DNA from: Pseudoalteromonas sp. H105
Lineage (GTDB): Bacteria > Pseudomonadota > Gammaproteobacteria > Enterobacterales > Alteromonadaceae
Assembly (NCBI RefSeq): GCF_001469215.1
Contig: NZ_LOFH01000003.1
Location: 310,001-374,000, forward strand
Length of the DNA: 64,000 nucleotides
Direction: 5' to 3'
Both the position numbers and the translations under genes were made by a program. Every line of letters begins with the position of its first letter. Positions within the stretch are counted from its first letter, which is position 1. The notes under the pieces are model-generated. The model saw nothing but the letters and a program-made list of their open reading frames with translations, had not been told where the DNA came from and made no database searches. Positions 27,295-37,886 of the stretch are shown one piece after another.

Positions 27295-30200
27295 TTAATA
27301 GTTAGCATAAGGTACAACAGGGGTTCCAGGGAATATCATTTCAGTGTAAACCGGTTTGAAGTAATATCTAAAATAAAGCTGGCCATAATTTGGTTCATAA
27401 AAATCCGCACGGTCGAGGTTAAAAAATCCGCCAAAAAACCAGTGAGGGGTAAATCGGTATTCAAAGCTTCCACCTAAGTTATATGAAATGCCTGAACTTT
27501 TATCACCTTCAAAGAACGGGTTGACACCCGTAATAGCTTCCCTTTGTATTGCTTGAGCTTGTAATAGAGAGTCATTTGGGAAAAACTCATTGCCATCATT
27601 GGTGGTTGTTGACCACGACACACCTGCACGTAACCTATAGATAAAATCATTTGTTAAACGATGATCGAAGGTAATAGGCACAGAAGCGCCAATATAGCTT
27701 TGTGGACTGTAGTAGCCACCATGGCCGTAGGTCTCTTCACTTAAATTGTACTTATATGACCAATGTAATAAGCTGGCACCGATGGTTAATTCAACATCTT
27801 TTTCTTGTATGTAGCGATTATATGCTCCACCCATAATGCTGTACTGCTGGTTATCTTTAACATTTTGCCCCTGCAGAAGCTGAAAATCGGTAGAGCCCCA
27901 AAACCCCCACTCTAATCCGAGATCGTGTGATACATTTAAGCGCAAGCTGGTTGCTCTAACGCCCCCCCAAACTTGGTTTGTAAATACATCTTCAAGGCCT
28001 GCGTAAGATAAAACAGAACTTGTCACTGGGCGTTTATTGAATGTTACACTGTAGCCGATGTCGCCAATACTATTTTTATAATCGATGCCCCAGACAAGAT
28101 CTTCAACTAAAAACCCCAGCGGAGTCGACCCAATGTCAAACCGCCATGTCTCATTTTCCCATGCGAGACCTATATCAATCCCTTCTTGCGCTGGTTTAAT
28201 ACTGTTTAAGGGGCAGTCTAAAATACATAATGCGCCCTGACCGTAACGGCTACCTGAGAATGTCTCATCAAACCGCGTTTCTTGGCTGGTGACTTTGACA
28301 GGATCGAGTTTAATTATTGCCAATCCATCCCATAATGGAAAGCCTGCTTCAATAGGGATAGAGCCTGCGCCAAAGGTCGATTCATTTTGTGTACTTGTTT
28401 GGCTACTAAAGTTAATACCAGCTGTGATATAAGCTTGGTTTCGTTGCACCATAGAGGCTAATTCGCGTTTAGCGTTATTTACATACCAAGGTGAATCATC
28501 ATCTAACGCATACAGCTTATAGTTAAGATCAGGGTCATTGGTTGCTTTTATACTGCTATGCGGCTCAATAGCCTCTTTGTACCAAGTTTCAGCATAAAAA
28601 GGCTGTGATTTACTTTGCGCAACTTGCGCGGCTTGATAATACATTTCTTGATTATAGTCAGATTTAACCAATAAGTTTTTTGCCAAATCAATGGCATTGC
28701 TTTTATCATCTAAGTCGATGAGTGCTGTCATTAAAATTTGTTGCTGATAGGTCTGATCCGCTTGAACATTATTGACTAATGACGAAATGATATTATCAGA
28801 TAACGCAGTTTCACCTTGTTCCCGGCTAATTTGCGCGACTGCAAGCTGAGTGTCTGAGGATAACGTAGTGCCTTCTTGACGTTGCTGTAAATATAAATCA
28901 ATCGCTGCTCTAGGTTGATTGAGTTCTATATTTGTCGCAATGATAGCTTCTATCACTTCAGGGTTGTTTGATGAGTTTATGGCTAGTTGATTTAACTTAT
29001 CAAGTCGTTGTTGTGTTGGATTGAATTTATTAATGTATGCAACTTGCAATGATAACCAGCGAGCCTGCTCATCGGCTGTTGCAGGTTGAGGTAACTGATA
29101 ATCAGCAAACCATTGTTTTGTTTGTGCCTCGTTATCATTATCTAGCAGCCACTCCCCATAAGTCATATGCCAGTATGGGCTTAACGAAGTATCTCGTTCT
29201 AAAGCTGTTTTTAGCTGCTTGGTGGCATAGTGCAACTCATTTATTTGTTGCCACTGCACGGCAAGTTCAGCTTGCATGAGTGGCGTTAATGGTTGAGCCC
29301 CTAACTCTGTTAGGTTATAAATTATGGTGCTTCTAGCAATACCGTTATTATTTTCAAGCTGATTAATTTTTGCGTTAACGTTGAGCTGTTGAGCAAATTG
29401 TTCAACTTCGTCAGTTCTTGCATTGTTTGGAATATACTGAAGGGTATTTAACGCGCCTTCATAATCATTAAGAGAACTGAGAAATATCGCGTGGCTGTAT
29501 CGCAACTCTGCATCAAGCGGGAATTGCCATAAAGTTCTATTATATAAAGCTCTTGCGTGGGTATTTAAACCTTGTTGTTGGTACACATTTGCTAAGTCAT
29601 AGTATAACCAGCTTTCTCTAGGTGTTTGCTTAATAGCCACAAGCAACAGTTCAACGGCTTCATCTAACAGCCCTTGCTCGGTTAGTGTGGTTGCTCTTTG
29701 TCGCAACTGTTGGCTTTGAAATGCCGTGTACTCTTGGGCAATTGCTTGTTGTTGAGCTCGTGAAAGTTGGTAATAGAATTGATTAATTCGTTCAAAATTA
29801 TTATCAACACTTAACACTTCTAACATACCACGCAGTGCTGAATTACTTGTAGGGTCATTCGCTAACACCTTGTTGTAATAATTCATGGCTTGTTGGTAGT
29901 TACCTTGTGCTTTAAACACTTCAGCTCGGTAGTAATTAACGGTATCAGGGCTTTCAGCTAAAGTGTCAGCAAGGTCAAGCTTAAGTCGGGCACGTTTAAA
30001 CTGCTGCATATTTAAAGCGAGTTGTGTTTGTTCTATGTATTGCCAAAATTTGGCTGTTTTAGCTAAGTTTCTATAAACAGAGACAAAATCAACTTCTAAT
30101 GTACTACGTTGTGCTTGTTTGAAGTATTTATAGGCTTTTTCATTTCTACCTTGGCGAAGGTTCAGTAAGCCTAAACTATTCAATATTTCGTGATCATTAG

Positions 30201-31131
30201 GCCTTCCCTTATTAGCCCTAAGTAGTAAGCGCTCAGCCTTTATGTATTGCTTCTTTTCAAGTGCATCAGCACCTCGTACCCAAAGCTTGTAGGCGGGATC
30301 GGCTTGTTTTATTAACTCGTTTTTTAAATCATTCTTAAAATCAGAAAACTGCAATTTCCCTTTGCTGCTATTAGGGTAGTGGCTTATGTAGTCGCGATAG
30401 GCCAATAGCGTTTTTTCATTTATTGGCATATTTCTTAACGCATCTAGCCAAGCAAACTCTGCTGCAACACTGTACTGATTACTGTGAGAGTAGTGAGTAT
30501 AGATATCAAACGCTTCTTGATTATATGGGTCACGTTTTAATAAATGTCTTGCATAGGCAATATCATACCGGCCAATACTCGGATAACGACTGCGCAATGA
30601 CCTGTAGCCTCTGAGTGTCTGCTGCCAATTATTTGAATCAATTGCAAGCCAGCCAATATGTTCGAATTCATATTCAGAATTTGGATAAACAGATGAAAAC
30701 AAACTATCGTATATTTTAATTGCGGCAGGGTATTGACCAGCCTTAGCTAATAAGCGGGCTTCTTGGACTCGTTGCTTATCTTGGGTGCTTATTTTAGCAA
30801 ATACTTTCAACTGCTTAACGCAATGTTGGGTATTATCCAAGGCACTAAACTGGTCTATGATAGTGCGTGCTTTGCTTGGCTTATTTAACGTTAAATAGAC
30901 ACGAGCCTGAGCACACTTTGCCAATACGTTATTGGGCGCGATACTCATTAGCTTATCTAAACTGTCTGTCATGAGTAATGTGTTCTGCTGAATTTCGCCT
31001 AACTCTATTTGACTCACTAACCAGTTAATTGATTGCGTATCTAAATCTTTTTTTGGCTGTGCAAGCACAGCCGATGATGCGAAATAAAAGGTACTTAACA
31101 GTGAAACACCCAGCAACCTTTTTAGCGACAT
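27295..31131 (-). CDS. bcsC: Cellulose synthase outer-membrane component BcsC
   Basis: A 1278-residue outer-membrane exporter for cellulose. Signal peptide 1-24 (AVLA|Q); then some 850 residues of TPR repeats that form the periplasmic scaffold (for example NSLGLLNLRQGRNEKAYKYFKQA and SWLYYDLANVYQQQGLNTHA); then a C-terminal BcsC barrel of about 340 residues starting near DDSPWYVNNAKRELASMV and ending with tyrosine. Length is close to E. coli BcsC (about 1150) but longer in the TPR part. Its start overlaps bcsZ by 10 bp. It closes the bcsRQABZC operon, and no strong terminator follows; the 256-bp gap to the POT gene is otherwise featureless. Confidence 0.95.
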   Translation of the reverse strand: MSLKRLLGVSLLSTFYFASSAVLAQPKKDLDTQSINWLVSQIELGEIQQNTLLMTDSLDKLMSIAPNNVLAKCAQARVYLTLNKPSKARTIIDQFSALDNTQHCVKQLKVFAKISTQDKQRVQEARLLAKAGQYPAAIKIYDSLFSSVYPNSEYEFEHIGWLAIDSNNWQQTLRGYRSLRSRYPSIGRYDIAYARHLLKRDPYNQEAFDIYTHYSHSNQYSVAAEFAWLDALRNMPINEKTLLAYRDYISHYPNSSKGKLQFSDFKNDLKNELIKQADPAYKLWVRGADALEKKQYIKAERLLLRANKGRPNDHEILNSLGLLNLRQGRNEKAYKYFKQAQRSTLEVDFVSVYRNLAKTAKFWQYIEQTQLALNMQQFKRARLKLDLADTLAESPDTVNYYRAEVFKAQGNYQQAMNYYNKVLANDPTSNSALRGMLEVLSVDNNFERINQFYYQLSRAQQQAIAQEYTAFQSQQLRQRATTLTEQGLLDEAVELLLVAIKQTPRESWLYYDLANVYQQQGLNTHARALYNRTLWQFPLDAELRYSHAIFLSSLNDYEGALNTLQYIPNNARTDEVEQFAQQLNVNAKINQLENNNGIARSTIIYNLTELGAQPLTPLMQAELAVQWQQINELHYATKQLKTALERDTSLSPYWHMTYGEWLLDNDNEAQTKQWFADYQLPQPATADEQARWLSLQVAYINKFNPTQQRLDKLNQLAINSSNNPEVIEAIIATNIELNQPRAAIDLYLQQRQEGTTLSSDTQLAVAQISREQGETALSDNIISSLVNNVQADQTYQQQILMTALIDLDDKSNAIDLAKNLLVKSDYNQEMYYQAAQVAQSKSQPFYAETWYKEAIEPHSSIKATNDPDLNYKLYALDDDSPWYVNNAKRELASMVQRNQAYITAGINFSSQTSTQNESTFGAGSIPIEAGFPLWDGLAIIKLDPVKVTSQETRFDETFSGSRYGQGALCILDCPLNSIKPAQEGIDIGLAWENETWRFDIGSTPLGFLVEDLVWGIDYKNSIGDIGYSVTFNKRPVTSSVLSYAGLEDVFTNQVWGGVRATSLRLNVSHDLGLEWGFWGSTDFQLLQGQNVKDNQQYSIMGGAYNRYIQEKDVELTIGASLLHWSYKYNLSEETYGHGGYYSPQSYIGASVPITFDHRLTNDFIYRLRAGVSWSTTTNDGNEFFPNDSLLQAQAIQREAITGVNPFFEGDKSSGISYNLGGSFEYRFTPHWFFGGFFNLDRADFYEPNYGQLYFRYYFKPVYTEMIFPGTPVVPYANY

Positions 31132-32255
31132 TCAGTGCTCCAATGAGGCATCAATTTCCCCATTTCATCAATAGTGAATTGCTTGTTGATGGCACTTGTA
31201 CCGAATAAGTAAAGTACACTATCGTAATAACGCTTTGTGGTAAATGAGGTGTCAATCATTAGTTTTTGCTGAAGTGCAGTAACGGTCTCATTTTCGTTAT
31301 AAATAGCTAATAGTGGCAATAATGCAGCATCAAACCCACGAGGGCCATACTTTTTTACTTCCCCTGTCTTAGCAAATGTATTTAATGGGGAACCAGAAAG
31401 CCGAACTACATGGTCTGACATTGGTTTAAATTGCTCAATTAACTCGTTTCTGTACGGTGCGTCTTCAGCCATCATACTGGCCCATAAATAAACGCGAATA
31501 GCATTATAGCTACCTAAGTCAGGCGTGGCCTTGTCATAATAAAATCCCTTAGCTGGTTGATACATTACCCAGTCAGGGCTAACGCCTTCTTTGCTCGTAT
31601 CAAGAATCAGCTTTGCAGAGTTATCATGTAATTGCTGCCAAGGTGAGTGTGGGTACAACTGACTTAGCTGACGTAAGATAAACAAAGGTGCGTAACTAGG
31701 ATTGAACTTGTATTGGTCATTTGGATATTCAAAACCATTTGGTGCAGGTAATAAAGATAGCCCTAAATTAGGTATATAAGCTGTTTCTTCACGCATAATG
31801 CGTTTCGCCATTACCGCTGCGAGAACACTATAACGCCTATCTTGCCAAAGCAGAGCGGCTTGAGAAAGTGTGTAAGCAATCCATAAGTCTGAGTCTGATG
31901 CAGGGTTAGAATCTAAAATTGATTCTTGGCCAAGTTCATTAATACCCCATTGCCAAGCTGGAAGACGGGTGCTTAAGTCTCCTTCAGCGAGGTTTACCTC
32001 TGTCCAATTGAGCAATTTATCAAACGTTAAACGATCATTGGCAATTAATGCAAAAAATAATGCGTAAGATTGCCCTTCTGATGTTGTAATTGATTGTTTA
32101 CTGCCCAGGTCAATAACGCGACCTTCTGCAGTGATAAAATGCTTTTTAAACGTTTGCCATTGCATCCAGGGCTCGCATACCGTTTGTGCAAAGCTGGTTG
32201 TTGAAAGCAATAAAAAAGCCAATAATGAATAAATTTTAATGCACGTACTTTTCAT
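31122..32255 (-). CDS. bcsZ: Cellulose-synthesis endoglucanase BcsZ (GH8)
   Basis: A 377-residue periplasmic endo-beta-1,4-glucanase of family GH8 that trims or edits nascent cellulose. Signal peptide ends near SFA|QT (residue 23). The catalytic acid Glu60 lies in TTSEGQSYALFFAL, and the ASDSDLWIAY segment carries the conserved Asp pair; NPSYAPLF is another family block. Mature length agrees with E. coli BcsZ (about 350). The start codon overlaps the bcsB stop by one base and its own end overlaps bcsC by 10 bp, so translation is coupled through the operon. Confidence 0.95.
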   Translation of the reverse strand: MKSTCIKIYSLLAFLLLSTTSFAQTVCEPWMQWQTFKKHFITAEGRVIDLGSKQSITTSEGQSYALFFALIANDRLTFDKLLNWTEVNLAEGDLSTRLPAWQWGINELGQESILDSNPASDSDLWIAYTLSQAALLWQDRRYSVLAAVMAKRIMREETAYIPNLGLSLLPAPNGFEYPNDQYKFNPSYAPLFILRQLSQLYPHSPWQQLHDNSAKLILDTSKEGVSPDWVMYQPAKGFYYDKATPDLGSYNAIRVYLWASMMAEDAPYRNELIEQFKPMSDHVVRLSGSPLNTFAKTGEVKKYGPRGFDAALLPLLAIYNENETVTALQQKLMIDTSFTTKRYYDSVLYLFGTSAINKQFTIDEMGKLMPHWSTECR

Positions 32256-34501
32256 TATTCGTCTCCTTCAGATAAACGTTTTTGAGTTAAAATACCGAGT
32301 AAGCGCCAAAGTAAAAAGGAGATAAGCAGTAAAATAAAGATGGATAAAAAGGCCAACACAAATGGGTGATCTGAGAAGTGGAACCAAATTAAAGTGTGTA
32401 TAGGGACTTGACCAATATAATAAAGATCATCTGTGTTGACTGTTTTTATTCCTTTAATACTTATCACCGTGGCACTGCCTTTTATTTGCGCCGTAATACT
32501 GTCGTTGATAAGAGAATCACTCAGTAGTTTATAAGCATTATCGGTGGTTGCAATCATTGATACGACGGAACGATCGGAATTGAACGGTGATTGATAACCC
32601 GAGATGATGCCTAATTGGCCTCTACTATTGATACTTACATTTATTTTATCGGGCTCATTATCATTGTAAGCACCATTATAAAGTGCTTGATTAACGATAC
32701 GTTGGTTATTTTTCAGTAGTACACTAATAGCGGTATCTTTTGGTAGCTCAGAGTTAAGTGCATCTGGCTTACCAATAATGATCAAATCTTTGTCTGACAG
32801 GTCTAGGCGACTCGCTGGAAATTCAATGTTCAAGCGGTGTGCTGGGTACCCCGTTATTTGCCCCAAGTGTCCTGAGAAATTGAGCAGTAACTCTATTGCT
32901 TGTGCTGAACTATTTGGTTCTATAATGAGGGTTGTTTGATGTAAATCTGCATACTTTGTAAATGGAAAGCCGCTATTTGCAAACACCTTTAGATTAGGCA
33001 TGGCAATGTAATGATGAAAACCACTCACGTCTATTGTAGAGCTGCCATCAATAACACCATACTCTCCACCTGCAGGAATTGCGCTGCACTTACCGGCTTT
33101 AACAACACCAAAGTTAAAATCATAAGTAAGTTGATTTTTCTTGCTGAGGTCTAAGCCCGTTAATTCAAAATCGCGCTGGGTATGAGCCATATTTTTATCA
33201 CTAAGCAATGGCATAAACCCGTTTGACTCAACCATTTGTGAACTATCCGTCGCTAATACGAAACCATTAATAAACTTACCGTTAATAAGCATGTTTAAAC
33301 GCGAAAGTAATGCGTCATCGGCAGGCGCATTACGATAGTGTAAGTCAATCGGAATACCTTCCTTACGCCATGTAAATAGGTCTGGGGCAAAGCGAACATC
33401 AAGATTGACAGGGCGTCCCTGAATACCTTGAGATTGAAGTTGATTAGGGTATTCAACGAATTCTTCAAACGCAACGGGTCTATCAGAGCGAACCCATCTA
33501 GGGGCATCATAAGCCTTTCTCAGTGGCAACTCGTTGATTGCGTTAACGCTGGCTGTTCGCCCCGTCATTACTTTATGGCCGAATGCTAAACCAATCGCCG
33601 CTTCTTTTAACTGACTCGTATCTTTACCTAAAATAAGCAAAATCTTTGCGTAGCGATTAATTGGACTCGAAATAATTTCTACGGTTGGTTTTTCTACATC
33701 AGGGTAATCGAGCAAAAAGTCTGGTTTGTTAGCATTAGTAGCAAAGACGACGCTGTGCTGAGTCGGTGTTTTATTAAACGCTACTGGGAATGTTGCTTTT
33801 CGCCAATCAGCTTTCGCTGAAAACCAACTAGACAATGTAGCCGCTGCCTCTAGGGTGTTTTTATCTGTTTTGGAAGTAAAAATAAACGGCAGCTTTAATT
33901 GCGTATAATCCCGCTCATCAAAAAATGGGGCTGGGAGATATTCCAGCAAACTCTCAAGTGCTAATGCTTGTTGATCGAGCGTTATAGAGCTATTTTGGCT
34001 CAGCTCTGTCCAAATTGTTTTGCTAAAATCATCTTGGCAAATCAAATCGTAATAGCCCACTAATTCAAAACGCACTTGGTTGAAATCTTTTATGTATTTT
34101 GGGTTTAGTTCAATGCTATGTGTTGCTAATGATTCTATCTTTTTATTGTGGTCATTAATTGGCATGACCGTTATTAGATTTTCGTTAAAATAAATTTTTA
34201 AATGTGAAACTCGACTAATTAATGCCGGGGAATGACTATAAGAAAAGTTGAGCGCTAACTTTTTCCCAATTTTGTCTAGACGGTTTGTAAAATCAACCGT
34301 TGTTTTGTTATTGATACCATCTAGTTTATATTTATTGACCCCCAAACGCTTAAAGCTAAGAGTAAGGCTTTGTGTTGGTGATTGCTCAGGATACCCTGCA
34401 TCAAAAATGCTTTTATCTGCGAGCGGTTCTGATGCGCCAGCAAAAAGAGCACTGCATAATGCGAAGAGTAGGAAAACAGGTTTAAATATAAATTTAGTCA
34501 T
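32255..34501 (-). CDS. bcsB: Cellulose synthase periplasmic subunit BcsB
   Basis: A 748-residue periplasmic protein anchored by a C-terminal helix (about 708-738), the partner needed for BcsA activity and guidance of the glucan across the periplasm. Signal peptide of about 23 residues (LFAGA|SEP). The middle holds the repeated carbohydrate-binding and flavodoxin-like domains of the family, including VELVGYYDLICQDDFSKTIW-like and GKCSAIPAGGEYGVIDGSS-like segments (only partly quoted here). Overlaps bcsA by 8 bp and bcsZ by 1 bp. Length is slightly under that of E. coli BcsB (779). Confidence 0.94.
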   Translation of the reverse strand: MTKFIFKPVFLLFALCSALFAGASEPLADKSIFDAGYPEQSPTQSLTLSFKRLGVNKYKLDGINNKTTVDFTNRLDKIGKKLALNFSYSHSPALISRVSHLKIYFNENLITVMPINDHNKKIESLATHSIELNPKYIKDFNQVRFELVGYYDLICQDDFSKTIWTELSQNSSITLDQQALALESLLEYLPAPFFDERDYTQLKLPFIFTSKTDKNTLEAAATLSSWFSAKADWRKATFPVAFNKTPTQHSVVFATNANKPDFLLDYPDVEKPTVEIISSPINRYAKILLILGKDTSQLKEAAIGLAFGHKVMTGRTASVNAINELPLRKAYDAPRWVRSDRPVAFEEFVEYPNQLQSQGIQGRPVNLDVRFAPDLFTWRKEGIPIDLHYRNAPADDALLSRLNMLINGKFINGFVLATDSSQMVESNGFMPLLSDKNMAHTQRDFELTGLDLSKKNQLTYDFNFGVVKAGKCSAIPAGGEYGVIDGSSTIDVSGFHHYIAMPNLKVFANSGFPFTKYADLHQTTLIIEPNSSAQAIELLLNFSGHLGQITGYPAHRLNIEFPASRLDLSDKDLIIIGKPDALNSELPKDTAISVLLKNNQRIVNQALYNGAYNDNEPDKINVSINSRGQLGIISGYQSPFNSDRSVVSMIATTDNAYKLLSDSLINDSITAQIKGSATVISIKGIKTVNTDDLYYIGQVPIHTLIWFHFSDHPFVLAFLSIFILLLISFLLWRLLGILTQKRLSEGDE

Positions 34502-37160
34502 ATTGGTTATAATACTTTATTGGTTTTTTTGGTAATAACGACACTACAAAGTTAATTATGTTGGCCATTAAAATTATAAATGGTTTGAATTGACTTGGCG
34601 CATGGTAAATCAAATTAGTAAAGCCTCTCAAGCTGGTAATAAAGACGTGTTTAAAGCTATATGAGGGTCTATCGTGTTTAAAGTTTTCTTGCCAATCTAT
34701 CCATGCATCAGCTCTTGAGAAAGTACACTGGATAAATGCTTTTTGTTTAGCTAAATCAAGATCTCGCAAGGTTAAACCTATTTGGGTTTTTCGAGTGTTA
34801 CAAATAAACGTTGGGAATGAAAATTGTTTTTTGCCTCGGCTCATCAAGAGCTCTACTTTATCATTCTCTCGGCAGGGGTGCTCACTAATAGTTTCAATGC
34901 CAACGCCACTGTCAGAGTAATCTGTAATTTTAACCTTAATTGTTCGACCATTCTCTAACCTAATAGCGGCAGGGAAATTGGCTTTTATTCGATGAGAACT
35001 ACGTACTTGTTTTGCTTCTGCTGCAACGGCAACTGCCGCCCCTAAAATGATGATGTTATAGCTAACCCAAATCATGCTAATAAGTAACACGCCTATTTGT
35101 GACACATCACCAAAAAGTAAGCGAAAAATAGCGTAACACATGCCAATGACATTAATTAATAATAGCACGATATAGGGCTTGGATATTAGCCAGTCATAAC
35201 GGGCGGTATCGTTTAAACCGCCTTTTTCAGTAACATTAAACTTTCCTTTATTCGGGTTTATTAACGCCACTGTGGTCGGTTTTAATATGTACCATGCCAA
35301 AACAGACTCATAAACTTCTCCCCAAAACGAATATCGGTACTTACCCTGCACTCTGGAGTTGGTTATTTTTACTTGCATTAAAGTGGGGACAATGTATAAA
35401 AATATAGCAAAAAATGGTGCGTAAATAATGTAAGCGTTGAAATAGATTAATGCCAGCGGGGCTGTTAAAAATACAATGCGAGGAATACCTGATAAAAAGT
35501 GAAGCATCGCATTTATGTAGCATAGACGTTGTACTAAACTGAGCCCTTTGCCGAGTAGTGGGTTATCAAGTCTAAAAATTTGCGCCATGCCTCGGGCCCA
35601 TCTAATACGTTGGCCAACATGAGCGGATAAGCTATCAGTCGCAAGCCCTGCAGCTTGTGGGATATTGATGTAGGCTGTTTTATAGCCTTCCCGTTGCATG
35701 CGCAATGCTGTATGGGCATCTTCGGTAACCGTTTCTACCGCGAAACCACCAATATCATCTAGCGCTTTGCGCTTTAAAACGGCGCACGAACCGCAGAAAA
35801 AGGTCGCATCCCACATGTCATTACCATCTTGAATTAATCCATAAAACAGCATGTTTTCATTTGGGATTTTGCGATGATTATCAAGGTTTCTTTCAAAGGG
35901 GTCTGCAGAGAAAAAGTGATGGGGCGTTTGCACCAAACATACTTTTTCATCAGCCATAAACTGACCCATGGTCATTTGCAAAAATGAGCGGGCAGGGATG
36001 TGGTCACAATCAAAAATAGCAATGTACTCACCATCAGTGTATTCCATTGCATGGTTCATATTGCCTGCTTTTGCGTGACTATTATCAGGCCTATCTAGGT
36101 ACCCAACCCCAATTTCTTTTGCTAACTGTGCAAACTCAGGGCGTTTACCGTCATCTAATATATAAATGTTAAGCTTATCTGCAGGCCAGTCAATACTTTG
36201 CGCGGCAATTGCGGTGGGTTTGACAACACTTAACGGTTCATTATAGGTTGGAATATATATATCCACAGTCGGCCACTTAGCCGTGTCACCGTCCATCGGT
36301 ATTGGTTTTCGTTGCAGTGGGTTTATTGTTTGGAAAAAACCTAAAATAAGGACTAACCATGCATACGTTTCTGCAAGTAAAAGTCCCATACCTAAAGCTA
36401 GCGCTAAGGGGTCTCCCCAGTTAAGTGTATCGGTATAACGCCACCATAAATAGCGTGTTGAGGTGGTGACCGATAGGGTGATCATGGTGATTGTGGCTAT
36501 TTGCCCTTTAACTCGCCTTAATGAGTACGCAACAATTAATATCAGGCTAATATAAATAGCTTGTGCTTCAAGGCTAAAAGGGACTGTAATAAAAACAAAA
36601 ACGGTAAAGGCGATAGTAAAGTACAACGTGATTTTAAGCAGTTTACTGTTCCAGATTGTGGCGCGTCTTACGCGTTGATAAGATTGGTTTTTTGAGCCAA
36701 TTCGAAGCTTCAACCAGAGTTTTTTAAACAAACGCGTCAGCTTCTTATCTATTAAGCGTACAAATCGAACTATTTTACTGATTAACTTGGTACTTTTTTT
36801 TATGGCCGTCTCAGGAGGTTGGTGCTTTGTGGACACTTGAAATATTGCTAAGTAGATGCTTTGTAATAAAACTCTAATAATATTAGCGGGTGTTGAAATC
36901 GGCTCTGAAACGTGAGGGTATAAGTGTTTCAATTTGTTTTTTAAGCGTTTTTTATTGCTGTTATCAAGTTTAAGGAATAACGAAGTGAACAACAAAATAA
37001 AAGGCATTAACATAGCGCCAATCGCACTGACTTTGTGGTGATTAAAATAACTATGAAATTTAAACAAAATAAAGCGCACTATTTTTTTTGTAAAAAATAG
37101 GCTTAAGATAGCAGTAAAGAGCTTTTCCGTTAGGCTTACTTTGTTATGGCGCTTAGTCAT
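34494..37160 (-). CDS. bcsA: Cellulose synthase catalytic subunit BcsA with PilZ domain
   Basis: An 888-residue inner-membrane GT2 glycosyltransferase that polymerises UDP-glucose into beta-1,4-glucan and extrudes it. Catalytic marks: VDIYIPTYNEP near 300, DCD at 384-386 (IFDCDHIPA), TED at 479-481 and QRIRW at 517-521. The C-terminal PilZ domain binds c-di-GMP through RSSHR (720-724) and DYSDSG (747-752). Membrane helices flank the catalytic domain, and an N-terminal basic stretch of about 170 residues precedes the first canonical helices, as in the type II (E. coli) form. It is the core of the locus; neighbours supply assembly and regulation. Overlaps bcsQ by 8 bp and bcsB by 8 bp. Confidence 0.96.
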   Translation of the reverse strand: MTKRHNKVSLTEKLFTAILSLFFTKKIVRFILFKFHSYFNHHKVSAIGAMLMPFILLFTSLFLKLDNSNKKRLKNKLKHLYPHVSEPISTPANIIRVLLQSIYLAIFQVSTKHQPPETAIKKSTKLISKIVRFVRLIDKKLTRLFKKLWLKLRIGSKNQSYQRVRRATIWNSKLLKITLYFTIAFTVFVFITVPFSLEAQAIYISLILIVAYSLRRVKGQIATITMITLSVTTSTRYLWWRYTDTLNWGDPLALALGMGLLLAETYAWLVLILGFFQTINPLQRKPIPMDGDTAKWPTVDIYIPTYNEPLSVVKPTAIAAQSIDWPADKLNIYILDDGKRPEFAQLAKEIGVGYLDRPDNSHAKAGNMNHAMEYTDGEYIAIFDCDHIPARSFLQMTMGQFMADEKVCLVQTPHHFFSADPFERNLDNHRKIPNENMLFYGLIQDGNDMWDATFFCGSCAVLKRKALDDIGGFAVETVTEDAHTALRMQREGYKTAYINIPQAAGLATDSLSAHVGQRIRWARGMAQIFRLDNPLLGKGLSLVQRLCYINAMLHFLSGIPRIVFLTAPLALIYFNAYIIYAPFFAIFLYIVPTLMQVKITNSRVQGKYRYSFWGEVYESVLAWYILKPTTVALINPNKGKFNVTEKGGLNDTARYDWLISKPYIVLLLINVIGMCYAIFRLLFGDVSQIGVLLISMIWVSYNIIILGAAVAVAAEAKQVRSSHRIKANFPAAIRLENGRTIKVKITDYSDSGVGIETISEHPCRENDKVELLMSRGKKQFSFPTFICNTRKTQIGLTLRDLDLAKQKAFIQCTFSRADAWIDWQENFKHDRPSYSFKHVFITSLRGFTNLIYHAPSQFKPFIILMANIINFVVSLLPKKPIKYYNQYD

Positions 37161-37872
37161 TATCAGCCGCTCTCGTGACTAACCAACTAGCGAGCGTTTC
37201 GAAGTCATCATGGGCGACGCTGAAAGGAGCACAGTTTACAGCGACATTTCTAAAAGCGGTGGATTCTTTTACAACTTCATCTTTGTTAACATGAACAGGC
37301 GCAAGTAAGGGGGTTTCAGATTGCCATACTTGAAGTAAATCTGACTCGAGCTCACAGGCAGAGTTGTAGTTATTTACTAAAAAGTAATGTTGCCATTTTT
37401 TTGGTGATTGGTTTAATTGAAGCAGACGTCTGTAAATAAGGCTGTGACAAATCGCATCACAATTTATAACTTCTAAAACAATATCATGGGATGATAAGTT
37501 ATAATTTTGTATATCTTGATGTGAAGGGCAATCAAATAAAAGCCAAGCGCTGTCATTTATTTCAAGCTGCTGAACGGATTCAATCGTCTTTTGAGTACGT
37601 TGTGTGCTGGCAGATAATGTACCGAAGGGTAAAAATATGACGCCGTCATCATCAATGTGAAACTCATCCAGTGCACTTTCAAACGACAGATAATTACTCC
37701 AACCAGAAGTGTGTTCCCACGATAGACCGAAATGAAGCCCTAAGTCACTTTTAGGATCGAGGTCAATAGCAATGACATCTTCATCTGATTTTCTCAATGC
37801 GCAAGCAAGGTTTGCAACAATCGATGTTGCGCCAGTACCGCCTTTAATACCTTTTATAAATATTTTCTTCAT
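37153..37872 (-). CDS. bcsQ: BcsQ, ParA/MinD-like ATPase of cellulose synthesis
   Basis: A 239-residue deviant P-loop ATPase of the ParA/MinD class, needed with BcsR for assembly and polar placement of the synthase. The N terminus MKKIFIKGIKGGTGATSIV has the deviant Walker A with the signature Lys, but the later Lys-Ser/Thr is replaced by Ala-Thr-Ser; E. coli BcsQ is similarly unusual in this loop. VIAIDLDPKSDLGLHFGL and a switch segment WLLFDCPSH follow. Length agrees with E. coli BcsQ (about 250). It begins 14 bp after bcsR and overlaps bcsA by 8 bp. Confidence 0.9.
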   Translation of the reverse strand: MKKIFIKGIKGGTGATSIVANLACALRKSDEDVIAIDLDPKSDLGLHFGLSWEHTSGWSNYLSFESALDEFHIDDDGVIFLPFGTLSASTQRTQKTIESVQQLEINDSAWLLFDCPSHQDIQNYNLSSHDIVLEVINCDAICHSLIYRRLLQLNQSPKKWQHYFLVNNYNSACELESDLLQVWQSETPLLAPVHVNKDEVVKESTAFRNVAVNCAPFSVAHDDFETLASWLVTRAADND

Positions 37873-37886
37873 GATTTATATAACAG